Below, in pieces: positions 1 through 13,835 of a stretch of DNA of 64,000 nt (positions are counted from its first letter, which is position 1; every line of letters starts with the position of its first letter). The translations under genes and the position numbers were made by a program. Source of the DNA: Caenorhabditis elegans (Eukaryota > Nematoda > Chromadorea > Rhabditida > Rhabditidae); contig NC_003284.9 in the NCBI RefSeq assembly GCF_000002985.6, forward strand, positions 5,270,001-5,334,000, in the 5' to 3' direction. The notes under the pieces were generated by a model. That model made no database searches and was not told the origin of the DNA. It worked only from the letters and a program-made list of their open reading frames with translations.

Positions 1-2
1 TA

Positions 3-1642
3 TTTGATTTCAAGTCCGCAGAGATTGCATGCCAGCTTACTTTCATTGATTCTCAGCTTTACCATAGAATTGAGTCCGCCGAACTACTCTGGTGGGCTCA
101 AGAACAAAACGAGAAAAAAAGCAAAAATCTAGTCAATTTTACAGAACAGTTCAATAATGTAAGTTGTTTACAATGATCAGACAAGAAGAAAAACAATATA
201 ATTTAAGCTGTCCTTCTGGGTACGAACACTGATCATCACTCAAGGAACTCAAAAAGAAAGGGAGCGACACATGATGAAATTTGTTAAAATTATGAAGGTA
301 CTTATCTATTAGGACTTTTTAACTTTTATAACCAGTTCAGAAAAAAAACATTAATTTCCTTTTTCCAGCATCTCCGCGAAATGTGCAATTTCAACTCTTA
401 TTTGGCAATTCTCAGCGCAATTATGTCCACGCCATTGGCTAGGTTGGAATGGAGCAAAAATATCAAAGATGCTCTAAAGGAGCACACTGCAGTTATGGAC
501 ACAGCTCAGTCGTACAAAAATTACAGAGCACTGTTACAAACAGCGAAGCCGCCATGTGTTCCTTATATGTGAGTCAAATGAATGTAAAGCGCAGGCACTG
601 ATTGCTCACTTTTGAAAATTTTAATTTAATTCGACGAAAACCACAAAAATCAAGTTGTTTCTTCGGACATTGGCATTTATTTAATTATTTCCTTTTTTTA
701 ATATATTTCGCAACAAGTGCAAAACTTGAAGCTGTTAAGCCAGACATCGGTAACTTTTCACTGACTTTGGAAACTTTGAAACTAAATTCAACCTCCCACA
801 CTCTTGTTGCCAACTGTAACAACTTTCCAAAAAACTTTAGACGGTAGAAACTTCTTTGCCAACTTTAGCTACTTGTCTATTAACTTTTCCAATATTCCAG
901 CTAACTTCAGTACATTTTCAAAGAAATTTAAAATTTTAACTTTAGAATAACTTTAGAAATTTTCTAACTAAACCAGTTTTAGAAAACTAGTTTCAGCATC
1001 TTTCCAGCCAACTTTAGCAATTTCTTACCCTAAGTTAGCCCTCCAAACAGCGGTTTTCTAATTGAAAAAATTATAGAGCCTATATATATATATGAGTTAG
1101 CAAAAAAATCCCTGAATCTTCTAACTTTTGTACCTGGCTTACCACGCAACTGTTTAATTCGGTGTTTCATAAGTAATGACCCTGTGGCGCGCGCGCGTAG
1201 TCAATGATGATGAATGTCACTTGCGCCGCCGTCGTGTCAAAAACCCTCAATTTGCAGCGGCATTATCCTCCAAGACTTGACATTTGTTCACGCCGGCAAC
1301 CCAGACACTATTCCATCCGACCGATGCCACGGCGCCAAGAACATGATCAACTTCCTGAAACGGTGGAACCAGTTTGCCATTCTTGACAGCATCCGCAAAT
1401 TGAAGAAATGGTAAGAGAGGTCGTTATTGTGACTAGGACACACTAGGCGACTCCACTTATTCATCATTCAATAACCCACTAGATAATCTCAATCTAAATC
1501 ATTCAGGAATTATGACATAAAGAAGAACGACATCGTAGTGCAGTATTTTAATGGCTTTAAAGACTGTATCGATGAGGAGCGCACTTGGCAACTTTCTCAT
1601 CAAATTAAGCCGTCAAACCGAAAGTCCAAAACACAGGCATAA
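3..1642 (+). CDS. C3G/RAPGEF1-like Ras-family guanine nucleotide exchange factor, C-terminal part
   Basis: This is the 3' end of a gene that begins left of the window. Exons by frame and splice sites are 3-158, 208-297, 369-568, 1258-1410 and 1507-1642 (TAA). The joined reading frame is the second half of a CDC25-type RasGEF catalytic domain. It shows the central helix region (NFNSYLAILSAI), the RLEW block, and the conserved PPC(V/I)PYIGIILQDLTFVH stretch followed by GNPD. The NYDIKKND... tail and the short basic end fit the C3G (RAPGEF1) subfamily, which activates Rap1 downstream of Crk-type adaptors. The SH3-binding and REM regions would lie upstream, outside the window. The 689 bp intron between the last PYI and GIILQDL codons interrupts the most conserved motif. 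A candidate poly(A) signal AATAAA is at 1982. Family assignment is confident; the exact paralogue is inferred. Confidence 0.88.
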
Positions 1643-2182
1643 TATACAATCCACAATTCACAGCCCCTGTCATTATTTCTCAGATTTCTTTTCTCACTTT
1701 CTTTTTTCATTCAGCTCTCTCGTTCTCTCTTTCTCTACATTTTTCCGACAGTATAATAATATTGACAATGATAATAACAATAATATAAAACATGTTTATA
1801 TTTTCATCTACTCAAAATTTAGTGGGCACACAATGAATATACAAAAAAAGATAAAAAGAAGAAAGAAAGATGCACAAAAGTGACACTTCAATATGCATAC
1901 CGGATGGGATGACTTTTTCGTTGAATTGTGGAACAAAAGAAAATAATTTTAAACTGGGTTTGGAGCATTGTGAAAACTGAAAATAAAATGTTATGGAGGA
2001 ATGGTTTGAAAGTAGACAATTTGGAAAATTTTAAACAAAGACTGTTATCAGTTCATAATTTCTAAAACACACTGGGAAAAGGAACCATTGAGAAAAACGT
2101 GGATGAAAGAATGCAACTAGGACGGTGGCTGCTGATCAGCGCAATTAAGCTCTTTGGATGAACAATAAATAGGTTGAAACAT

Positions 2183-5100
2183 TTACATGCGAGAAGTTTC
2201 ATTTGATAGATCTTTCGGTTTCACTGGGAGCGGAGGCTTTGGCTTCGCAGACTGAGGTGGCGGTTGAACATTGCTCGGAATGGATATTGAAGTGGTCGGC
2301 GAACTGGATGATGATTCTCCACTAACTGACACAAAGGTTCTATGAAAGATATGCTAGTTATAGCAAAATATTTAAAAGGTTATTAATGAAAGTTTACCTG
2401 TTATCCCCTCCGTCAGTAACTGTTGCCACATCTTGAGAAGTGGAAGGCTGAGTCGGTGTTGGCACAACTCGCGGGGGTCCCGTCAGCGACAGAATGCTGA
2501 GCCGTTTACGCTCTGGAGCAACTGGAGCTTCTGCGATGATGTCTTCCATGCTGACGGTCATTCCTTTCGGTGGCTGGGACACTGAGTGAGATTCATTTGG
2601 ACGCGCTCCGACTGCGATGTTGTAACTGATGGGACGAGACTTCGGAGTATCGGCACAAGCTGCACGGAACGACTGAAATTTCTTATGGGGGATGAAGCTT
2701 TGTTCCGAATATTCTTTTCAGTCTTAAACGTTGAGTATCGTCGGTGGAGATTCAGTTTAGAAATACTTTCAACATTCCAAAATGTTTCAAATTTCTCGAA
2801 AATTTCAGTCATTTGGCCGATTTTACAAAAATATGATTCCTCTTTTTGAAAGAACATAAAAAGTTTCGACAATTTTTTGAAACTTTTTGCTCAGTGTTTT
2901 TTATGACTTTAGCAACTCTACTGACGATACTCCACTTTTAACTTACAGGTGGTGGTGGACGATTTGGACGATGCTCAGTATGACTTCTGGTTAACGAGCC
3001 ACCATTGAACGGCGAAGGAGACTGATCGTCGGAAAAATCGTCATCATCTCCCGAATGCAAGTTAATAAGGTCGCCGCTGGTAGATGGTGTCTGAGATGGT
3101 GGTGGAGGAGCTTTTTCCTTTGGACGGAACGACCTAGGGCTGATGGATGACTGTGCACGAGTGAATCCACTTGGCGGTGACGTATCTCTGTAAATATACA
3201 TGTAATTCAAAATATCATGTTTATTTGACTAGCTTACAACTTGTCCAGAGCTCCAAAGTTGAAAATTCTGACGCCATTGCTGATCATAAACTCTGTGAGT
3301 TTTACACCATGTGTATTCATTCCATCGTAAATCATGCCAGTCATCGTGGGAGCGAAGACGATGGCCAAGTTTGAAGCGTTCATGCTAAATGTTGTTGATT
3401 TTATTTGAAAAGTAAAATTTAAAAAAAAAATAAAACTAACGAAGTTTCTTCCCGTTTTGCTTCAAGATCGCACAGAAATTTCATCAGATAGATCAAGTTT
3501 TGGCGATGCCCGCGTGTCATTTTCTTGAGGCACCGATCAATTGCAGAAAATCTTTCCTCGCCTTCCAAACTGAACATGTTAAATTTAGTTACTTGGAAAG
3601 CTGAACAATTTATCTTACTTGATAGCTTCAACCCAATCGCTTTGTAATGAGTCCATCGTCAACGGATCCGGTAGCTCGCGGAGATAAGCTTTGAGTGTCG
3701 ATGCAACAGCATGAGGATCGTTGTTGTAGTGCTTCTCATCAGCCTGAATTTCAAAACAAAATCATGAATCTTGAATAAAAAGAGCCGAAACTCACGTCAA
3801 ATTGTCCAGCATCCAAGGCAGCGCGGATTCTTTTGATTTTGGACGCGTTTCCGCTGACTCGGAAGATACCCCGTTCATTCATTCCATTCTGCCGAAGGAA
3901 ATCACAACATTTCGTGAGTACCCCGGATATTCTTTCTTTTTGAATCGAAAGATGCTCATCAAGGGGTACTCCAAAAACTGGACGAGGAAGAGCGGTAGCT
4001 GAAATGTATCGAAATGAAGAGAAGAACAAAAGTTTGATTCTGCGCAATCGTAATAAGTTACCGTTTTTAGTTTTTTTACAGGCGTGCAAATAACTTTCCA
4101 AACGTATATTAAAGAGCTAAAATTTAAAAAAAATTAGTGTGTTTAGGAATAAGATATTCCAAGCCTAAAAATGATAGTTAATTTAATGCAAACAATTTGA
4201 GGTACAGCTGAATCTGAGTAGATTTAAAAAATTTTTTTTGATTATCTTTAACACCTACCAATCATCCTCTCCACCTCTGGAATTGCCTTTTCGTACATTT
4301 CATACATCTTTTTGAAATAATCCCGTTTCAAGTTCATACTCGTCAACATATGCTGAAATTATGGAACTATCATTGCAGTACTGTTATCAAAACGGAAGCA
4401 ATGAGTCACAAACCTCATTGAGCTGAAACTCTTTCGAAACAGAGGATGCAAAAATGTCGGTGACCAACGCGTCTTTCATTCCCTCGTATTTCATCTGAAT
4501 GGCATCTAATGATTCTTGGTGGGTCATTGAGTTTTCCTTCTCCAAATCTTTTTGCGCGATTTCAAGATCTGAAAAAAGTGATATAAACTATAAAATATGG
4601 AGCATTTGAACTCACCTGTGCTCACTAAATTCAATTTATCCTTTAATTTATTCACATTCTTCTCATATTCGCTAAATGGGGCAAGCTCCTCATAAACTCT
4701 TCGTTCCATAGCCATTTCTAATTTTACTTTTTCGTCAACTTCCGCATGCAAGACTGTTCCATATGCGTTGATAACTCTGTGCAGGCAACTCGTTTGAAAG
4801 TAGTCGAGATCGACTGAAGCTTCACGGAGATTTTGTGCCATTGTCAACTCTTCGACTTTTTTCTGAAATAAACTTTTTTATGGGATCTACAGTTTCTCAA
4901 TAGAAATACCTTCCGCTTATCAACATTTTCCTCTTTGAAGCCCGTTGTCATAGATGATGCGAGATCCTTGCGAAATGTAGAGGCAAAGTTGGAAACCTGT
5001 AAACAAAATGTTTATTGCTAATGATATATTGATTTTTCTAATAGTAAGTGTTTGTAAAAACTTACTTTTGTATTCCGGAGCATGACATTTTCGAAGAGTT

Positions 5101-5282
5101 TGAGTTCCTCATCAGTCGTTTTTTTCCTGAAATAACTATGGATCAGTTAGTGTCAAGAACATATTTGTTGATATTTGTTCTCTATGTTTTTCAACAAAAA
5201 AGCTACAATCAACAAATAATACAAAAAAAACGAACGTTTGCAAATTGTGTTTAATCCTTCTGAAACGATGCCCAACCTCCAT
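2183..5282 (-). CDS. BAR-domain RhoGAP (RICH/ARHGAP17-ARHGAP44-SH3BP1 type)
   Basis: Exons on the minus strand are 5282-5236, 5126-5066, 4996-4910, 4862-4616, 4568-4414, 4352-4259 (3' edge uncertain), 4116-4062, 3998-3796, 3743-3619, 3569-3441, 3384-3238, 3187-2947, 2672-2398 and 2339-2183 (TAA), giving roughly 670 residues. The N-terminal half is a BAR coiled coil (MAQNLREAS and the NLKRDYFKKMYEMYEKA helix), which senses membrane curvature. It is followed by a RhoGAP domain with the arginine finger in GIFRVSGNASK, the ELPDPL block and the NASNLAIVFAPTM motif, so it should switch off Rac/Cdc42-type GTPases. The last about 200 residues are low-complexity, rich in Pro and Ser, with SH3-ligand-like runs (RPPPP, PKPPLPVKP). 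The ATG follows a TTTTACAG acceptor, suggesting trans-splicing. The junction between the exons ending at 4259 and starting at 4116 does not keep frame with the strongest donor (see findings). Confidence 0.85.
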
Positions 5283-5571
5283 TTTACCTGTAAAAGCGGC
5301 AAATTATAAAGTAAAAAATGAAGAGGCGAAACAAGTGTAGCACATTGAAAGCATGTCAATACACATAGAGAGGTGGTGCGCTTTAGTGTTCGCGTGTGAG
5401 AGTACCCCCGGCGAGAGTGAATGGCGGCGAGGAGGCATTCGACGAGTGCAGTAGAGCGCAATTGCGCACCCTCGCCTTGGGTAAGGGTGCAGTACCCTTT
5501 ATTGATTGTTACATTACTAGTTGTTTCTTTTTTTCTTTTAAATACAATTATAATAAGTCATTTCAGATGCG
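5283..5571. promoter_or_regulatory. Divergent intergenic promoter region between the RhoGAP gene and hst-6
   Basis: About 290 bp separate the two start codons, which point away from each other, so both promoters must share this interval or overlap the genes. It contains a fairly GC-rich block at 5400-5480, unlike the AT-rich surroundings, and a TTTCAG acceptor at 5561-5566 just ahead of the hst-6 start. An ATG at 5421 opens a frame that could splice at 5480 but then meets a stop at once, so it is not used as coding sequence here. Confidence 0.6.
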
Positions 5572-8298
5572 ATGAAAAAAATTGGAATGTGCTCGATTCG
5601 TGGATGGAAAGGTGTTCTAGGGAAAAATTTGTTTGTTTTTGTTGCAATCCTCTTTGCCGCATCAATTGTTTATTTTTATATAGGTGAGAGAAGCGAAATC
5701 GTGAATTTGGTGAATTTCAGTGATGACGTATCGTTGAAGCTGCTTTGTTTTTAAAATAAAAATTTATTACAGATTTTCCATTAAAAGTCAACATGAGAAC
5801 GTTGGAAGATGGATTCCATGATGATGATTTTTACAACTACGAAGATATTGTTCAAAGGGAAGATACCGCGTTGAGGTTTAACAAAACCTCCAACGATGTC
5901 ATCGTCTTTGTGCACATACAAAAAACGGCGGGCACAACATTCGAGAAATTCCTAGTTCGCTACCAACAAAACCTACCGTGCAAGTGCCAAGCGCACAAAA
6001 AGCGATGCAATTGTGGACGCAGATCATCTAATGAGGTATGCCGAATAAGTGAAAAGCAACTTATAAACTGAAAGTTTTTAGACGTGGCTGTTCTCACGGT
6101 ATTCAACCGGTTGGGTATGTGGACTTCATGCAGATTTTACGGAATTGGTTGTCAATAGTTGCGTTCAGAAGGTGTTGGATAAGCAAGCAGGTTAGTTTGC
6201 AAAACTTTATTTGGTGTTAAACAAGTTTAATTGGTTAACAATTTGAACATTCCAAAAATAAAAAGTTTCACACATTGAAACAATTATCACAGTTAATTAT
6301 AGCCTCATTGCTATCTAAAACCGGGCATCGTGTGCAAATTGCAAGTGTGTGCACATTGTGCAGGTTTGTTTTTAGTACCAAAAAGTATAAGTGATAATTT
6401 TGAGTTTCAAATCCTACAATAGTACCCAAAAATTTCATTTTCACTTTTCACGAATACCGGCACCAAAAGCACTACTACAACAACAAAAAATACAGACACA
6501 TACTGTTAAACTTACGAAACGACATTCGCTCTTTGAGACTCCGTGGTTCAGATATGTCTCTTGTTCTATTGCGACCTGAATAAATGTTGAAATACTTTTA
6601 GAATCTTTTACAATCCTATTTTTTATTTTAGAAATACTAAACATTAAATCAAATTTAGTAAACAGAAAGGAAAAGTGACGTAGCGGTCATGTTAATTGAT
6701 TGAATTCGATTTGTGAATTGATAAGAAGAAATATGAGAAATGGATTCTTGGATAGGATTGCCTAAACTTTGTTTGAAAGACATTAGAAATTTGAAAAACG
6801 TTAACAAAATTGGATTTTTGGGCAAACATTTTTAATTTGTAGGTCATAAAAAGAAAAGAAACTACTTCTACACAACATTTCTTCGCAACCCAACTGATCG
6901 ATTTATCTCGGAATTTCGACATGTTCAAAGAGGCGCTACATGGATATCGTCTAAGTATGATAAGCGATAAGCGAAAGTTAAAACAGCTTGCCAATCGAAA
7001 TTTCAGGCACGTTTGCAATGGGAAGCCAGCATCTGTTAATGACCTTCCGACATGTTTTGATCCCCGAATTGGGTGGGAAGGTGTTTCGCTAGAAGAGTTT
7101 ATTTCATGCCCGTACAATTTGGCATTCAACCGACAAACGCGAATGTTGTCCAATTTATCACTTGTCGGATGCTATGAACATATGAGAAAGCCTTCCTATG
7201 AACAAGACAAGATAATGATAGAAAGTGCGAAAGAAAATTTAAGGTTAGTTGTTTCGGTGAAGAACATTTTGTATAGCGGTTTAAGACTTTTAATGAAAAA
7301 ATGGGAAAAATCACAGTTTTCACCTAATTATTTTTGAATTTCCGCCAATTGGATTTGTTCGGTAGAGCGTGCTTGCATTATTTTTATTAGTTATTTTTAT
7401 TTATTCTCGTTATTTGACTGTTTTTCTTCATTTTCTATGGTTTTTCCTCGGAAAATGGAAGAAATAAACAAGACAAAAAAAACTCAGATATTCTGAGTTC
7501 CGACGACAACAAGCCTGAAGTTATTATATTTCACAGTTTTACTCATTTTCAATTACTTTTTAACAAACATTTTGCATTTGTCTTGTTTATTTCTTCCATT
7601 TTCCGAGGAAAAACCATAGAAAATGAAGAAAATCAGTCAAATAACGAGAATAAATAAAAATAATGCAAGCCACCGAACAAATCCAATTGGCGGAAATTCA
7701 AAAATAATTAGGTGAAAACTGTGATTTTTCCCATTTTCAAAAAATCATATAAAATCTAGAAAACTTTTTTGGTATTTTTATCATGATATTCCGTCATTGT
7801 GGCCCCATAGGCATGTTTTAAAACATTTTCCCCACTGAGCGTAGTCCACCCTTAACAGACTCACAAATCCGGCAATCGACAATTTTTATAGTTTTCGAAA
7901 TTGTCGAAAATTCTCTACCCGAACGATTATTGCCGCGCACATCCTTGTCTCAAAAATTAATACTAACCCTAATAAAGCCTATTAAATTTTTCAGAAAAAT
8001 GTCATTTTTTGGAATCAAGGAACAAATGGACGATAGCCAGTTTTACTTTGAAAACACTTTTGATATGCAGTAAGTTTACACTAGTTGAACGTATTGATTA
8101 AAAGATTATTGATTAAGGTTCACTCGCAAAATGTCAGTCTGGGGGAAAAGCAAGTCAAACGACACGGTGCTATCGGAATCTCAGCTCGCCTATATTCGAA
8201 ACGTGAACAAACTAGACTGGGAACTTTACGAGTATGCAGTCCAACTTTTTGATGAGCGAGTCAGTCAGCTACGAAGAAAGCGACGAATACGCCGTTGA
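5572..8298 (+). CDS. hst-6: Heparan sulfate 6-O-sulfotransferase
   Basis: Seven exons, 5572-5683, 5773-6035, 6082-6190, 6843-6954, 7007-7243, 7995-8069 and 8118-8298 (TGA), join in frame to 362 residues. The enzyme moves sulfate from PAPS to the 6-O position of glucosamine in heparan sulfate in the Golgi. Evidence: a single N-terminal membrane anchor (about residues 20-37) after a short basic tail, as in type II Golgi enzymes; the PAPS 5'-phosphosulfate loop HIQKTAGTTF at 85-94; the 3'-phosphate-binding segment FLRNPTDRFISEF around 174-186; and cysteine-rich CKCQAHKKRCNC. The C-terminus is short and very basic (RRKRRIRR). The start is the second ATG after the TTTCAG at 5561-5566; the first (5567) is followed at once by a stop. 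The intron at 7244-7994 carries a large inverted repeat. A poly(A) signal AATAAA lies at 8497. Confidence 0.92.
7294..7741. repeat. Inverted repeat (about 165-180 bp arms) inside an hst-6 intron
   Basis: The left arm, about 7297-7478, reads as the reverse complement of the right arm, about 7576-7740, with only a few differences (for example CGGTAGAGCG against GCCACCGAAC and a short indel near 7375). The spacer of about 100 bp contains the odd stretch ACTCAGATATTCTGAGTTCCGACGACAAC, itself a small palindrome. No open reading frame or transposase is present, so this is a non-autonomous palindromic repeat of the kind common in C. elegans introns. Confidence 0.85.
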
Positions 8299-9622
8299 AG
8301 AGCACTTGCTCTCTTTACTGCTCAAAGAAGAAGAAGCAGCATTTCTCAAATTGCCGTCTGTTTGCTCTACTTATTAGATCTCTTCGCCACCCAATTATTA
8401 TGATTCGAAACGGGTAACTCAATTGTATTTCAACTTGTCTTCTCAATCAACGAATAATATTAAACAATGCTCAATCAATTAAATATTTTCACTTATAATA
8501 AATGATTTATGAATTTTTTTACGGCAATTAATTTATTATACATTTGTTGTTGGAGAACATTTAAGCACAAAATTTCATTATTCAAAATTTAAATTCACTT
8601 ACGTTTTCCAAATGTTACGCTTCCTTTTCGCAAGAATCCGTTAGTCTTGACTACGTAATCACCACGAATGTCTTAAAATAAGTTTCACAAATATAGGTAA
8701 TAACAATTTTTAATTTATTATAAAGCTCTGCTCATAAATTGTTTGTAGGAGCTCTAATGATTATTCTAATGATGCTCAGTCACATTATAAAGGATTCATT
8801 CTGAGGTCAAAAAGGGAACTCGAAGATTTATTTTGAGTGCAATACTATTATAGTGTGTAAGACTCCTAACACGATTTGCACAATTCATTGGAATTGTAGC
8901 CTACCGTAACTGAAAACCAGATAACTTTACAATTTTTGCGAACTAGGAAACCGCTATAGAACAATACTCAAAACTCATTCGGATGTACATCATTTGGCGA
9001 AAATGTTTAAAATTTTAATATTAATTGCCCGGTGGTGTTTTTCTTTTGTAATAAGTGCAGTTAGAAATTAAAAACAACAAAATCGTAAAAAATGGTAAGA
9101 ATGTATTTCTTCAACAAAAAATCAACAGTTACGTGTATTTAAAAAAGAGTTTCAATTTTATGTAAACATTTTTCCGTTGATTTTTCTCAGCAAGTCATTT
9201 CCATTTGGAATTGATAAGAGAAGTTTGCTATCTTTTTACTTTCTTGTTGCATTAATACCTCTTTATGTTACCTGCTCTATATTTAGTTCTCTCAATGACC
9301 AAAACGTCTGCGTCTCTGGATCTCTCTCACACCTCATGTTCATCCCAACCGTCCATGATATCTATTGTTGCACAATGAAAAAAGACGAAGAACGCGTTCG
9401 AATGACCCCATGAGCACGATAGGCACACCTATAGCGTGCCACACACTACAGGAGGCGTACAACGTCACTCCGCTATCACGTAGCGCGCTTTGTTTATCGT
9501 AAATCCACAATTCTATTTCTCTGTTTTTAATTTAATAGAATTGATGATATCATTGCTTATTTGCTCACAAAACTTTGATAACTTTCACTTTTAGACCTAA
9601 AATATTCATTTACGACTAGTTC
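8299..9622. other. Intergenic region between hst-6 and the UVRAG-like gene
   Basis: AT-rich and about 1.3 kb long. It holds the hst-6 3' UTR and poly(A) signal at 8497, a possible isolated minus-strand exon at 8603-8671 (listed separately), and presumably the promoter of the UVRAG-like gene. A GC-richer block at 9400-9490 contains CGCTATCACGTAGCGCG. A TTTTAG acceptor at 9589-9594 ahead of the next start codon is a candidate trans-splice site. No other gene can be supported. Confidence 0.6.
8603..8671 (-). CDS. Possible isolated coding exon of an unknown protein
   Basis: On the minus strand a 69 bp segment is flanked by a plausible acceptor (ATTTTAAG) and a consensus donor (GTAAGT). Read from its third base it gives an uninterrupted, non-repetitive peptide (IRGDYVVKTNGFLRKGSVTFGK) with protein-like composition. 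No neighbouring exon or start codon was found on this strand within a few hundred bases, and I do not recognise the peptide. It could be one exon of a small unannotated gene, a relic of a gene, or chance. Confidence 0.25.
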
Positions 9623-13626
<4,004 letters not shown>

Positions 13627-13835
13627 TGATATCCATGTTGACTTACTGCACACATTTCATGTTGCATTGTTTGGGTTTATTTATTTTCAGTGTTTGAAAA
13701 AAAAACGAATTTATTTTTTGTATTGTTTTTATTTGTTTTTTATTTGTGTTCCACTAGGTTTAATACCTAGTTTCAAGTATTTGTATTTATATTTTGAAAC
13801 TCTATCACATCTACTACAACAAGTTCTCAGAACCA
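13627..13835 (+). promoter_or_regulatory. Short intergenic/intercistronic region with a trans-splice-like acceptor before vps-41
   Basis: Only 209 bp separate the stop codon of the UVRAG-like gene from the vps-41 ATG. A TTCTCAG acceptor at 13824-13830 sits 5 bp before the ATG, as expected for spliced-leader addition. No AATAAA was found in the interval. Its T-rich content would suit either a 3' UTR plus intercistronic spacer of an operon or a compact promoter (outron). Confidence 0.6.

Noticed and set aside
2558..2872. Minus-strand open frame of 104 codons overlapping a RhoGAP exon
   Set aside because: It is in a different frame from the exon 2672-2398 and extends into the intron; the RhoGAP frame has matching splice phases on both sides.
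5421..5687. Open frame starting at ATG 5421 upstream of hst-6
   Set aside because: It reads through an intron-like stretch; when spliced at 5480 to the acceptor at 5566 it hits an immediate stop, so the hst-6 start at 5572 is preferred.
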